Shown one piece after another: positions 35,155 through 44,837 of a stretch of 64,000 bases of DNA. The position numbers were made by a program, and so were the translations under genes. Location of the stretch: positions 64,091 through 128,090 of the forward strand of contig CATOSA010000006.1 in NCBI GenBank assembly GCA_951812315.1, given 5' to 3'. Within the stretch, counting starts at the first letter, position 1. Each line of letters starts with the position of its first letter. The notes beneath the pieces were generated by a model that was not told where the DNA came from, searched no databases, and saw nothing but the letters and a program-made list of their open reading frames with translations. This stretch comes from an uncultured Burkholderiales bacterium (GTDB lineage Bacteria > Pseudomonadota > Gammaproteobacteria > Burkholderiales > Eutrophovitaceae).

Positions 35155-36073
35155 GATGCGCCTTGCGCGTTTCCGAATAAATCATCGGCACGATGATCGC
35201 AACCACGGTCATCAACATGATCATTGCGCTGGCCGCGCCAAGACCGATCTGGTTGCGGTTGAAAGCAAAGGTGTACATGAAAATCGCCGGCAGGTCCGAT
35301 GAGAAACCGGGGCCGCCGCCGGTCAGCGCCATGACCAGGTCAAAAGCCTTGATCGCCATGTGTGACAGGATGATGATCGAACTGAAGAAGACTGGCCGTA
35401 GCGACGGGATAATGATGCTCGTATAAATTCTCACCGGGCCGGCACCGTCGACTTGTGCCGCCTTGATGATCGAATCGTCGATACCACGCAGCCCGGCCAA
35501 AAACAGCGCCATGACGAAACCGCTCGATTGCCAGGCGCCGGCTATCACGACAGCATATATGGACATGCCTGGCGTGACGATCCAGTCGAATGTAAAAGTC
35601 TCGAAACCAAGTTGCCGGACAAAATTTTGCAGACCAAGTCCGGGATTGAGTATCCATCGCCAGGCAGTGCCTGTGACGATAAACGACAACGCCATTGGGT
35701 ACAGGTAGATTGCGCGTAAGAATCCTTCGGCGCGTATTCGTTGATCGAGCAGGATCGCGAGCAAAAGCCCGGTCCCAAGGCAAACCAGAATGAAAAGGCT
35801 GCCGAAAACGCCGAGATTCTTCAGCGAGGTCCACCAGCGCTCGTTTTCGAACAGCGTGATGTATTGAACGAAGCCGACGAGTTCGTAGCGTGGAAGAAGC
35901 CGCGAGTCGGTGAACGAGAGCCAGCCGGTCCACGCGATGAAGCCATAGATGAAGATCAGGCCGACCAGGAGCGTCGGCCCGAGAACGATCTTTGGCAAAG
36001 CCGACTCGATGTAGTCAGCGACCCGTTTCGGTGGGCTGACCAGCTTTGCAGGCGCCGCTTTGGTAGTATTCAA
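35147..36073 (-). CDS. sugar ABC transporter permease (MalF/GtsB type)
   Basis: A 308-residue inner-membrane permease starting at TTG, with six or seven helices. The EAA loop reads DDSIIKAAQVDGAGPVRIYTSIIIPSLRP. The GGGPGFSSDLPAIFMYTFAF segment is characteristic of glucose/mannose importers of proteobacteria. It lies 60 bp downstream of the binding-protein gene. It is intact. Confidence 0.9.
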   Translation of the reverse strand: MNTTKAAPAKLVSPPKRVADYIESALPKIVLGPTLLVGLIFIYGFIAWTGWLSFTDSRLLPRYELVGFVQYITLFENERWWTSLKNLGVFGSLFILVCLGTGLLLAILLDQRIRAEGFLRAIYLYPMALSFIVTGTAWRWILNPGLGLQNFVRQLGFETFTFDWIVTPGMSIYAVVIAGAWQSSGFVMALFLAGLRGIDDSIIKAAQVDGAGPVRIYTSIIIPSLRPVFFSSIIILSHMAIKAFDLVMALTGGGPGFSSDLPAIFMYTFAFNRNQIGLGAASAMIMLMTVVAIIVPMIYSETRKAHRG

Positions 36074-36133
36074 GGCATTAGGCCAAGTATGCCAAGCTAC
36101 GGGGCCGGCTGCCCCGTGGCCCGCAGCGCCGGA

Positions 36134-37396
36134 TTACTGCTTTCCGGCAGCCGCCATTTTTTGTGCGGCGCTGTCTGCCGCCATCGTTGGCGTGTTGATG
36201 AAGCTGATAACTACATCGAACATGGCGCCCTTGTTGGCAGGTGGCATTGCCATTTCATGCGCCCAGCTCGGCACGAGTCTTTTTCTTTCCGATGCAGTCG
36301 CAAACTCGGTAGCCGAATCTTTTGCACATTGGTCGAACTTGGAAAGATCCATGCCGAGCCGCACTGGAATCGAGCCCTTGTTCAGGTTAAAGATTTCCTG
36401 AAATTCGGGTTCCATAATTGATTCGGCGAGATGGCCTTGCGCAACGTTCTCGCCCTGGTTGTCCTGATCGAACATGATGAAACTGTCAATGTTGAACGTG
36501 AAAGAGCCCGCGGTTCCGGGTGCCGGCATGCAGATCATAGTCACTTCCGGGCGTCTTGCCTGCGGCCGTAAACTCGCCTTTGGCCCAGTCACCCATGAAC
36601 TGCATTGCCGCCTTGCCGTTAATGACCATTGCGGTAGCCAGATTCCAGTCACGGTTGGCAGAATCCTTGTCGATGTATTTCTGCACTGTGCGCAAGGTCT
36701 CGAAGGATTTAACCATCTCCGGGCTGTTCAGGGCCGCCGCGTCGAGATCAACGAAGGCGCGCCGATACCAGTCGGCGCCGCCTGTTCCGAGCGCAATCGA
36801 CTCGAACAGGGTCGAGTCCTGCCAGGGTTGCCCGCCGTGGGCCACCGGAATAAACCCGGCTTCCTGAATCTTCTCGGCTGCGACTGCAAAATCATCCCAC
36901 GTCGCCGGAATGTTCGCTCCGGCTTGCTCGAACACCGCCGGGTTGGCCCACATCCAGTTGACCCGATGGACATTGACCGGCACCGCGACGTAATGGCCTT
37001 CGTACTTCATGATGTCGCTGACCACCATCGGCAGCAGATTGTCCCAGTCACCGGCGGTGGCGACTTCGTCAATGTTCGCAAGCACGCCTTCGCGTGCCCA
37101 CTCCTGAATTCCCGGTCCCTTGACCTGTGCGGCTGTCGGCGGGTCTCCGGAAACGACGCGTGACTTGAGCACCGCCATCGCGGTTTCGCCGCCGCCTCGG
37201 CGACTGCGAAGTCTTTCCACGTGTCGCCTTTGCTTTCAAGAATTTTCTTCAGCTCAGCGACCGAAGCTGCCTCTCCACCGGATGTCCACCAGTGAAGAAC
37301 TTCGACCTCGCCAGAGTTTTGTTCGCGGGAACACGATGACAGTGCGACTGCGAGCAGGCACGTCGACAGGATCAGCCTGAGTGGTTGCAAGTTCAT
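36134..37396 (-). pseudogene. sugar ABC transporter substrate-binding protein (GtsA-like), two frameshifts
   Basis: An exported lipoprotein-like sugar-binding protein: signal with lipobox-like [10 protein letters not shown], then [19 protein letters not shown]. The frame changes near 37195-37201, where GCCGAGGCGGCGGCG lacks one G for AVAGGGGE, and changes back near 36533-36540, where one extra base splits GSDY from CMPAPGTAGSF. The middle third ([22 protein letters not shown] ... HGGQPWQDSTLFESIALG) is well preserved in the second frame. The C-terminus ends AAAGKQ. The AGGAGG site before the ATG is perfect. The pattern matches glucose/mannose binding proteins. Without repair no functional binding protein is made. 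Confidence 0.88.
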
Positions 37397-37428
37397 TTCG
37401 TTAACCTCCTTGAACAGTCTTCTTGTAA

Positions 37429-37451
37429 ATGAGATGCAGTAAACGTCTCAT
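37429..37451. promoter_or_regulatory. inverted repeat, candidate operator between sugar ABC operon and gap
   Basis: ATGAGA (37429-37434) and TCTCAT (37446-37451) form a dyad with 11 bases between, 33 bases upstream of the binding-protein start and 161 bases upstream of gap on the other strand. It could bind a dimeric sugar-responsive repressor. No match to a named consensus was recognised. Confidence 0.35.
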
Positions 37452-37611
37452 GCGATTCCTTGCCGTTTCCCTGCCCTGCTGTGCCGTTCAAGCCCAATAG
37501 TTGAGCGCAGGCCAAGCGAAGGAAACTCCCGCGAGAGAAACCAGGCACATCTTCGCCGATTCGGCATTGGAGTGCAGTAAAATTCGCGTTTTGTTTATGA
37601 GGAGCTGACCC

Positions 37612-38625
37612 ATGTCAATTCGGGTTGCCATTAACGGCTACGGCCGGATTGGCAGGAATATATTGCGCTCGCACTATGAGGGCGGGAAAAAGCACGGTAT
37701 CGAAATCGTTGCCGTCAACGATCTTGGCGATGCCCAGACCAATGCCCATCTAACACAATACGACACGGCCCACGGTCGATTTCCGGGCAGTGTTTCCGTC
37801 GAAGGCGAGAATCTGGTCGTCAATAGTGACAAGATCAGGGTCTGTGCCGAGCGAAATCCTGCCGAACTTCCGTGGAAAGACCTTGGTGTCGACGTGGTGC
37901 TCGAATGTACCGGGCTGTTTACCAGCAAAGCGAAGACCGAGGGGCATATTGCTGCCGGCGCGAAGAAAGTGATTATCTCGGCTCCGGGCGGCAAGGATGT
38001 AGACGCTACCGTCGTTTACGGCGTCAATCACGATGTGCTGCGCAGCGCGCACACGGTCATTTCCAATGCGTCGTGCACCACCAACTGCCTGGCGCCAATG
38101 GTCAAGGTACTCAATGATGGTGTCGGAGTCGTTAACGGATTAATGACGACGATTCATGCATATACCAACGACCAGGTGTTGTCGGACGTTTATCATTCCG
38201 ACCTGCGGCGCGCGCGCTCGGCGACCATGTCGATGATTCCGACCAAGACCGGCGCTGCAGCGGCAGTAGGTCTGGTGCTGCCGGAACTGAACGGCAAACT
38301 CGATGGTTTTGCAATTCGCGTCCCGACGATCAATGTTTCGATCGTTGATCTTGCCTTCGTCGCCAAGCGTGCAACGACTGTTGACGAAGTTAACGCGATC
38401 GTAAAAGACAGCGCGAACGGTGCGCTCAAAGGTATCCTTGAATACAACGAGGCACCTTTGGTTTCGGTCGATTTCAACCACAACACTTCATCGTCGGTAT
38501 TCGATTCCACTCTGACGAAGGTATCGGAAGGCACCCTGGTAAAGGTGTGTTCCTGGTATGACAACGAATGGGGTTTTTCGAATCGAATGCTCGACACGAC
38601 CGTCGCGTTGATGAAGGCGAAGTAA
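37612..38625 (+). CDS. gapA: glyceraldehyde-3-phosphate dehydrogenase
   Basis: Glycolytic/gluconeogenic enzyme converting glyceraldehyde-3-phosphate to 1,3-bisphosphoglycerate with NAD(P). The 337 residues show the Rossmann start [19 protein letters not shown], the catalytic Cys155 in [12 protein letters not shown], the [18 protein letters not shown] phosphate site and the [16 protein letters not shown] end. GAGG lies before the ATG. It starts a gap-pgk-pyk series typical of betaproteobacteria. Confidence 0.96.
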   Translation: MSIRVAINGYGRIGRNILRSHYEGGKKHGIEIVAVNDLGDAQTNAHLTQYDTAHGRFPGSVSVEGENLVVNSDKIRVCAERNPAELPWKDLGVDVVLECTGLFTSKAKTEGHIAAGAKKVIISAPGGKDVDATVVYGVNHDVLRSAHTVISNASCTTNCLAPMVKVLNDGVGVVNGLMTTIHAYTNDQVLSDVYHSDLRRARSATMSMIPTKTGAAAAVGLVLPELNGKLDGFAIRVPTINVSIVDLAFVAKRATTVDEVNAIVKDSANGALKGILEYNEAPLVSVDFNHNTSSSVFDSTLTKVSEGTLVKVCSWYDNEWGFSNRMLDTTVALMKAK

Positions 38626-38725
38626 CGTACAACATTCAGACAGCATCGGGGGCACAGGGTGTGTAAGCCTGTTCCCCTGAACTTTTCCACAAGAACGTAG
38701 CGCAAGCGGCAAGGAACCCCCCAGT

Positions 38726-39922
38726 ATGATGTTGTTTCTCCGAATGACCGATGTTGACCTGGGCGGAAAGCGCGTGCTCATTCGCGCTGACCTGAACGTG
38801 CCGCAGGATAGTGACGGCAACATTACCGATGACTCGCGAATAAGGGCATCGCTTCCGGGCATTCGCCTGGCGCTGGACGCTGGCGCAGCAGTGATGGTGA
38901 CCTCGCATCTCGGCCGGCCGAAGGAAGGAGAGTTTCGGTCGATCGATTCGCTGGCGCCGATAGCCGAACGGCTCAATCAATTGCTCGGGAAAGAGATCGC
39001 GCTCAAGTCTGACTGGATCGACGGCGTGGCGGTCGACCCCGGCCAGGTGGTGTTGCTTGAAAACTGCCGCGTGAACAAGGGCGAGAAGGGCGACGATGAA
39101 ACTCTTGCAAGGAAAATGGCGCGTCTGTGTGATGTTTATGTGAACGATGCGTTCGGAACCGCGCATCGCGCGCATGCGAGCACCCACGGTGTAGCCAGGT
39201 TCGCGCCGATTGCCTGCGCAGGCCCGCTGATGGCGGCCGAGATCGATGCACTGTCACGGGCGTTGCGCGAACCGGCGCGGCCGCTGATCGCGATCGTAGC
39301 GGGTTCGAAAGTATCCACAAAACTGACGATACTTGGTGCGCTGGCAGACAAGGTCGATCAGTTGATTGTTGGCGGTGCGATTGCGAATACCTTTCTGCTT
39401 GCCAAGGGTTGGAAAGTCGGCAAGTCAATTGTTGAACCAGATCTGGTTTCCGAAGCACGAAAAATCATGGACACCATCGCGTCCAGAGGCGGAAACGTAC
39501 CTTTGCCCGTTGACGTGGTTTGTGCAACTTCGGTCAATGAACAGGCAGAAGCGACGATCAGAAAGGTCGATGAAGTAGCCGACGACGATATGATTCTCGA
39601 TTTCGGGCCAGTCAGCGCAACCAGGCTGGCCGGGTTGATGACTGAAGCGGGAACAATTGTCTGGAACGGCCCGTTGGGCGTGTTTGAGATCGACCAGTTT
39701 GGTGAAGGCACCAAAGTGCTGGCAAATGCTATCGCCGGCTCACGAGGATTTTCGATCGCGGGCGGCGGTGACACGATTGCCGCAATCTCAAAGTACGGAG
39801 TTTCCGACAAGATCGATTACATATCGACCGCCGGCGGTGCGTTTCTTGAGTTTCTGGAGGGGCGCACGCTTCCCGCAATCGAGATCCTCGAACGCCGGGC
39901 CAGTGAACCGGCTCTGCGTTGA
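38726..39922 (+). CDS. pgk: phosphoglycerate kinase
   Basis: Transfers phosphate between 1,3-bisphosphoglycerate and ADP. The 398 residues contain the N-domain [29 protein letters not shown], the hinge and nucleotide-binding [32 protein letters not shown] and the C-terminal [20 protein letters not shown]. It starts at ATG 38726 with AAGGAA nearby; an internal ATG at 38744 is also possible. 100 bp separate it from gap. Confidence 0.96.
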   Translation: MMLFLRMTDVDLGGKRVLIRADLNVPQDSDGNITDDSRIRASLPGIRLALDAGAAVMVTSHLGRPKEGEFRSIDSLAPIAERLNQLLGKEIALKSDWIDGVAVDPGQVVLLENCRVNKGEKGDDETLARKMARLCDVYVNDAFGTAHRAHASTHGVARFAPIACAGPLMAAEIDALSRALREPARPLIAIVAGSKVSTKLTILGALADKVDQLIVGGAIANTFLLAKGWKVGKSIVEPDLVSEARKIMDTIASRGGNVPLPVDVVCATSVNEQAEATIRKVDEVADDDMILDFGPVSATRLAGLMTEAGTIVWNGPLGVFEIDQFGEGTKVLANAIAGSRGFSIAGGGDTIAAISKYGVSDKIDYISTAGGAFLEFLEGRTLPAIEILERRASEPALR

Positions 39923-39930
39923 CGCCAACC

Positions 39931-41364
39931 ATGCAGCGCAGTACCAAAATCGTCGCGACACTCGGTCCCGCCTCCAGCAGCAAAACCGTGCTGACCGCGA
40001 TGATTGCCGCCGGCGTGAATGTGGTCCGCATGAACTTTTCCCACGGAACGCGTGAGGAACATCTTGAGCGGGCGTCGCTGGTGCGGGAAGCAGCGCATGC
40101 GCTCGAATGCACAATCGGCGTTATGTGCGACTTGCAGGGGCCAAAAATCCGCGTCGGCAAGTTTGAATCTGGAAAGATTTCACTTAACAAGGGCGACGAT
40201 TTCATCCTAGATGCCGATTGCGACCTGGGTAACCGGGAACGCGTCGGCCTGGACTATCGCGAGCTATCCCGCGACGTGCGTGCCGGCGACGTACTTTTGC
40301 TCGACGACGGCTGGCTGGTCCTGAATGTTCGCGACGTCGTCGGTTCGGAAATCGTTACCAGCGTGCGAATCGGTGGCGAGCTTTCGAATAACAAGGGGAT
40401 AAATCGCCAGGGTGGCGGTTTGACCGCTCCGGCACTGACTACCAAGGACAGGGAGGATATTCTGACCGCGGTGGAAATGAAGGCGGATTACATCGCCGTG
40501 TCGTTTCCGAAGAGCGGCGCAGACATGTCTTTGGCGCATGAACTCACGCGTGCCGCAGGAGGACACGCAATGCTCATCGCCAAGATGGAGCGTGCCGAAG
40601 CAGTTAGCGAGATGGAAGACGTTTTCGCGGCCAGTGACGGAATCATGGTGGCGCGTGGCGATCTCGCCGTCGAGGTGGGGGATGCTGCCGTGCCCGCACT
40701 GCAGAAGAAACTCATTCGTACGGCGCGCGTACACAACAAGTTGACCATCACGGCTACACAGATGATGGAATCGATGATTAACAGCCCGGTGCCCACACGC
40801 GCCGAAGTATCAGACGTAGCAAATGCAGTGCTCGATGGTACCGATGCAGTCATGCTGTCTGCTGAAACCGCAACCGGAACCTATCCGGTTGAAACGGTGG
40901 AAGCGATGGCACGCATTTGCCTCGAAGCTGAGAAATCTACTGAAGTCACGCTTGACCGCGACTTTCTTGACAGGGTGTTTACCCGTGTCGATCAGTCGAT
41001 CGCGATGGCGGCCTTGTTCACGGCCTATCACCTCAACGTCAAGGCAATTGCATCGCTGACCCAATCCGGATCGACAGCGTTGTGGATCTCACGGCTCAAT
41101 TCGGGCGTGCCGATTTACGCGCTGACGACCGAAATCGCCACACGCTACCGGCTCAGTTTGTTTCGTGACGTGTTTCCCCTGATGATCAACTATCATGGTC
41201 ATGACCGCGATTTATTATTGCGCGAAGCGGAAGACAAACTGGTCGACGCCGGCGTTGTCGCGGAGGGTGACCTTATCGTCGTAACGTTTGGTGAGCCGAT
41301 CGGTTCAAGCGGGGGCACCAATACAATGAAGATCGTCAAAGTGGGTGAGAATCGCAGCGCGTGA
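39931..41364 (+). CDS. pyk: pyruvate kinase
   Basis: Makes pyruvate and ATP from phosphoenolpyruvate. I choose ATG 39931 (477 residues, QRSTKIVATLGPAS), the usual N-terminus; a TTG at 39919 overlapping the pgk stop would add four residues. Active-site motifs are VRMNFSHGTREEH, CDLQGPKIRVG, LIAKMERAEAVSEME, DGIMVARGDLAVEVG, TATQMMESMI and DGTDAVMLSAETATG. The gene is intact. In related genomes fructose-bisphosphate aldolase usually follows; here it does not. Confidence 0.96.
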   Translation: MQRSTKIVATLGPASSSKTVLTAMIAAGVNVVRMNFSHGTREEHLERASLVREAAHALECTIGVMCDLQGPKIRVGKFESGKISLNKGDDFILDADCDLGNRERVGLDYRELSRDVRAGDVLLLDDGWLVLNVRDVVGSEIVTSVRIGGELSNNKGINRQGGGLTAPALTTKDREDILTAVEMKADYIAVSFPKSGADMSLAHELTRAAGGHAMLIAKMERAEAVSEMEDVFAASDGIMVARGDLAVEVGDAAVPALQKKLIRTARVHNKLTITATQMMESMINSPVPTRAEVSDVANAVLDGTDAVMLSAETATGTYPVETVEAMARICLEAEKSTEVTLDRDFLDRVFTRVDQSIAMAALFTAYHLNVKAIASLTQSGSTALWISRLNSGVPIYALTTEIATRYRLSLFRDVFPLMINYHGHDRDLLLREAEDKLVDAGVVAEGDLIVVTFGEPIGSSGGTNTMKIVKVGENRSA

Positions 41365-41466
41365 TGTGATTGAAACGGATAGCGAATCTTTGACAATGTG
41401 GCCGACGCTGATAAGCGCGGAGATTGCAGACGTGCCGAATTCACCTGAACTTTGCGGAGCCTCCTG

Positions 41467-41925
41467 GTGACCAGCCCGGGGAACATGCCGATGAAATCGC
41501 GCTTTTCACGATACGCGCAGCTGGTACTCGAAATCATTGAGAACCTCGGTCTCATGGTCATCGCCATTGCGACCGTGGTCGCCGGGTATCAGGAAGTCAT
41601 GACGATGATCAACAATGAGCGCGTCACGCTGGCCGATTTGCTGTTGATGTTTCTGTATCTGGAAGTGCTGGCCATGGTGGGGTTGTATTTCAACTCGGGC
41701 AAACTTCCAGTACGGTTTCCCTTGTATATTGCGATGGTGGCGCTCGCCCGCTACGTCATTCTTGACGTCAAGGAACTCGACGTTTGGCATATGATCGGAA
41801 TCGCGGCGTCGATTTTGCTAATCGCGGGCGCAGTACTATTGATTCGCTATGGTCATGTGCGTTTTCCCTACAGCGAAGACGAAAATCGCCAATCCAGTCA
41901 TCTTCCGAACTTTGGCAAGGAGTGA
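41467..41925 (+). CDS. PsiE-like membrane protein
   Basis: A small protein of about 153 residues with four hydrophobic segments, similar to the phosphate-starvation-inducible PsiE family: LEIIENLGLMVIAIATVVAG, LLLMFLYLEVLAMVGLYFNSGKLPVRFPLYIAMVALARYVILD and a last helix before a charged tail. I start at GTG 41467 with CGGAG six bases before; 41452 is an alternative. The family's function is not known. It stands where the aldolase gene is normally found between pyk and the pur genes. Confidence 0.75.
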   Translation: MTSPGNMPMKSRFSRYAQLVLEIIENLGLMVIAIATVVAGYQEVMTMINNERVTLADLLLMFLYLEVLAMVGLYFNSGKLPVRFPLYIAMVALARYVILDVKELDVWHMIGIAASILLIAGAVLLIRYGHVRFPYSEDENRQSSHLPNFGKE

Positions 41926-42065
41926 ATACGCCGGACGCGCATGTTGGGCGCGCAGGTATAAAGTGGCCACGCAAGAGCGCTGAAAATAGGAAAGAACCCT
42001 GAAAAGAAGAAGATCACTGAAAAGAAATTGTGCAAGTGTAAATTTGAACTTCTGATAATCGACGC

Positions 42066-42644
42066 ATGAGCCGCTCAAACCAATCAAAATCGCCGGTCGT
42101 GGGTGTTGTCATGGGAAGTGAAAGCGACTGGACCGTGATGCAGCATACCGCACAGGTTTTTGAAGACTTTCGTGTTCTCTTTGAGGCACGGGTGGTCTCG
42201 GCGCACCGCACGCCGGACGATATGTTCAGCTATGCCAAAAGCGCTGTGTCGCGCGGTCTGCAGCTAATTATTGCCGGGGCCGGCGGCGCGGCACATTTGC
42301 CCGGAATGATTGCTTCCAAAACCACACTGCCGGTGCTTGGCGTGCCAGTCACCTCGCGTGCGCTGCAAGGACTCGATTCGCTGCTGTCCATCGCGCAGAT
42401 GCCGAAGGGAATTCCGGTTGCAACTTTTGCCGTCGGCGAAGCCGGCGCCTCCAACGCGGCGTTGTTCGCGATTGCTGTGCTTGCGAACGACAATGCTGCT
42501 CTGGCACGCAAGCTTTCCACATTTCGCAGCAAGCAACGTTTGCGAGTGAGAGCAATGAAGTTGCCGGCCGTGAAGAAGGAGGTGACTAACAAGAAAATTG
42601 CCAGCAAGAAACCGGCAAAGAAAAAGGCGGCGCCGGGAAAATGA
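42066..42644 (+). CDS. purE: N5-carboxyaminoimidazole ribonucleotide mutase, with Lys-rich tail
   Basis: Purine synthesis enzyme rearranging N5-CAIR to CAIR. The first 163 or so residues are a normal class I PurE: VGVVMGSESDWTVMQ, VVSAHRTPDDMF with the active-site His, IAGAGGAAHLPGM and LSIAQMPKGIPVATFAVGEAGASNA. About 25 extra residues follow (VKKEVTNKKIASKKPAKKKAAPGK), a Lys/Ala-rich extension like histone-H1-type tails. Its stop overlaps the ATG of purK (ATGA), so the pair is coupled. Confidence 0.95.
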   Translation: MSRSNQSKSPVVGVVMGSESDWTVMQHTAQVFEDFRVLFEARVVSAHRTPDDMFSYAKSAVSRGLQLIIAGAGGAAHLPGMIASKTTLPVLGVPVTSRALQGLDSLLSIAQMPKGIPVATFAVGEAGASNAALFAIAVLANDNAALARKLSTFRSKQRLRVRAMKLPAVKKEVTNKKIASKKPAKKKAAPGK

Positions 42645-43801
42645 TCGGACCCGGCGCATGGCTCGGTCTGCTGGGAGGCGGGCAGCTTGGCCGCATGTTT
42701 ACCATGGCGGCACAGAGCATGGGCTACAAGGTCATGGTGCTCGATCCGGGCAGTGACAGTCCGGCCGGAAGCGTGGCGGATGAACATCTGCAAGCCGGCT
42801 ATACCGACGCGCGGGCGCTTGCGCAGGTGGCCAAACGTTGCGCCGCAGCGACCACAGAGTTCGAGAATGTACCGGCCGAGAGCCTGCGCATGCTCTCCGA
42901 AAATTGCGTAGTTAGTCCCGCTGCCGGCAGCGTAGCGATTGCGCAGTACCGGATCCGTGAAAAATCGACGTTACGCGACTTTGGCTTTTCTGTAGCGCCA
43001 TTCGTTGTCATTCGTTCGGCGGCGGACCTGCAAGACCCGCAAATCGAATCATTGTTGCCCGGCATTCTAAAGGTCAGCAGGTTTGGCTACGATGGCAAAG
43101 GCCAGATCCGCGTCGCGTCTCGCAAGGCACTTGAGGAAGCATTCGCGAGTCTTGAGCAGGAAGCCTGCGTGCTCGAAAAATTCCTGCCGCTCCAAACTGA
43201 ACTGTCGGTTGTTGTCGTGCGTGGTTTCGACGACGATGTTGTTACCTTTCCGGTTTCCGAGAACCAGCACGTCAATGGCATCCTGGACATTGCAATCGCC
43301 CCGTCGCGAGTCCCGGAGGACATTGCGAACCAGGTCGCCGAGATTGCAACAAGGCTTTCACAACAGCTTGATTACCGGGGTGTCTTGTGTGTGGAATGTT
43401 TTGTCGTCAATGGTGACCGGATCATCATTAACGAGATCGCGCCACGCCCGCACAATAGCGGTCATTACACGATCGATGCATGTTCGACCTCGCAGTTCGA
43501 ACAACAGGTTCGTGCGATGTGTTCGCTGCCGCTCGGGGAGACTTCAATGCATTGTCCGGCAGTAATGCTCAATCTGCTCGGAGACTTGTGGGCAGCCGGT
43601 GAACCCCGGTGGGACGAGGTACTGCGTTATCCCGGCGCCAAGCTTCATCTTTACGGCAAAAGCACGCCGCGGCCCGGACGCAAGATGGGGCACGTCACGA
43701 TTCTGGGCGAACGTGTTGAGTCTGCATTGCGAACGGCAACGCGGATCAAGTCGATGCTGACTGCCGACATTGATGATCGCGCGCAGGCGCGCGAGGCCTG
43801 A
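42641..43801 (+). CDS. purK: N5-carboxyaminoimidazole ribonucleotide synthase
   Basis: ATP-grasp enzyme making N5-CAIR from AIR, bicarbonate and ATP. The 386 residues show LGLLGGGQLGRMFTMAAQSMGY at the N-terminus, LKVSRFGYDGKGQIRV, the Glu-rich ECFVVNGDRIIINEIAPRPHNSGHYTIDAC and the C-terminal HLYGKSTPRPGRKMGHVTI. It overlaps purE by 4 bp. The product feeds PurE directly. Confidence 0.96.
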   Translation: MIGPGAWLGLLGGGQLGRMFTMAAQSMGYKVMVLDPGSDSPAGSVADEHLQAGYTDARALAQVAKRCAAATTEFENVPAESLRMLSENCVVSPAAGSVAIAQYRIREKSTLRDFGFSVAPFVVIRSAADLQDPQIESLLPGILKVSRFGYDGKGQIRVASRKALEEAFASLEQEACVLEKFLPLQTELSVVVVRGFDDDVVTFPVSENQHVNGILDIAIAPSRVPEDIANQVAEIATRLSQQLDYRGVLCVECFVVNGDRIIINEIAPRPHNSGHYTIDACSTSQFEQQVRAMCSLPLGETSMHCPAVMLNLLGDLWAAGEPRWDEVLRYPGAKLHLYGKSTPRPGRKMGHVTILGERVESALRTATRIKSMLTADIDDRAQAREA

Positions 43802-43816
43802 GCGGGCTCATTCGAG

Positions 43817-44704
43817 ATGGCGACGAGCACAGCGGTTTTTGAAACAAATCTGGCGTCTCTGCCATTCCTGTATCGCGGCAAGGTGCGCGATATTTACGAG
43901 ATCGATGCCGATCGCCTGTTGGTCGTTCAAACCGACCGACTTTCTGCTTTTGACGTGATCCTGCCTACGCCTGTTCCGGGCAAAGGACGCATGCTGACCG
44001 AAATGTCGCTGCTCTGGTTCCGTCGTCTCGCGCACGTCGTACCGAACCATCTGATCGATATAGCGCCCGAGTCAGTGGTATCTCCGGAGGACCGCAGCCA
44101 GGTGGAAGGTCGCTCGATGGTGGTGCGCCGCCTCAAACCGCTTCCGGTAGAAGCGATCGTGCGCGGCTACGTGGCGGGATCGGGCTGGAAGGACTATCAA
44201 AGGACGCAGGCAATCTGTGGCATCGCGCTTCCGGCTGGTTTGAGCGAAGCGGAAAAACTGTCGGAACCGATTTTTACACCTTCTACCAAAGCCGCGATCG
44301 GTGATCACGACGAGAATATCGGTTACGCTGAAGTTGAAAAACTTGTTGGTGCAGAATATGCGGCGCAAGTGCGCGATTTTGCGATACAGCTCTATAGCGA
44401 GGCCGCCGAGTATGCAGCGAATCGGGGCATAATTATTGCGGACACCAAGCTCGAGTTTGGCGTTGATTCCGCTGGCAAGCTTTATCTTATTGATGAAGCA
44501 CTGACGTCTGATTCGTCGCGCTTTTGGGCGCGCGACCAGTATCGCACCGGGACCAGTCCGCCATCATTCGATAAACAGTTTATTCGTAACTGGCTTGAGT
44601 CCCGGAACTGGAACAAGAAACCGCCAGCGCTGGCCTTGCCAGACGACATCCTTGCCAAGACAGTTGCAAAATATGAGGAAGCCCTTAGGCTATTGACTGG
44701 CTGA
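43817..44704 (+). CDS. purC: SAICAR synthetase
   Basis: Phosphoribosylaminoimidazole-succinocarboxamide synthase, 295 residues, joins CAIR and aspartate. Motifs include [30 protein letters not shown], the long-form insertion [38 protein letters not shown] and [18 protein letters not shown]. This is the longer bacterial/yeast-like form (about 295 versus 237 in E. coli), as common in betaproteobacteria. It follows purK by 15 bp. Confidence 0.96.
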   Translation: MATSTAVFETNLASLPFLYRGKVRDIYEIDADRLLVVQTDRLSAFDVILPTPVPGKGRMLTEMSLLWFRRLAHVVPNHLIDIAPESVVSPEDRSQVEGRSMVVRRLKPLPVEAIVRGYVAGSGWKDYQRTQAICGIALPAGLSEAEKLSEPIFTPSTKAAIGDHDENIGYAEVEKLVGAEYAAQVRDFAIQLYSEAAEYAANRGIIIADTKLEFGVDSAGKLYLIDEALTSDSSRFWARDQYRTGTSPPSFDKQFIRNWLESRNWNKKPPALALPDDILAKTVAKYEEALRLLTG

Positions 44705-44837
44705 AGTAGAGGGCGGTGTGCCACTGGTGCATTGGCGTGATCACGTATCGTCACACGAGCGCCGACGCAAGACTGAACAAACATGGTGGCGCAACGATCG
44801 CCTGGACCTCGCTAACAAGATCGCCGGGACGGTGCAC

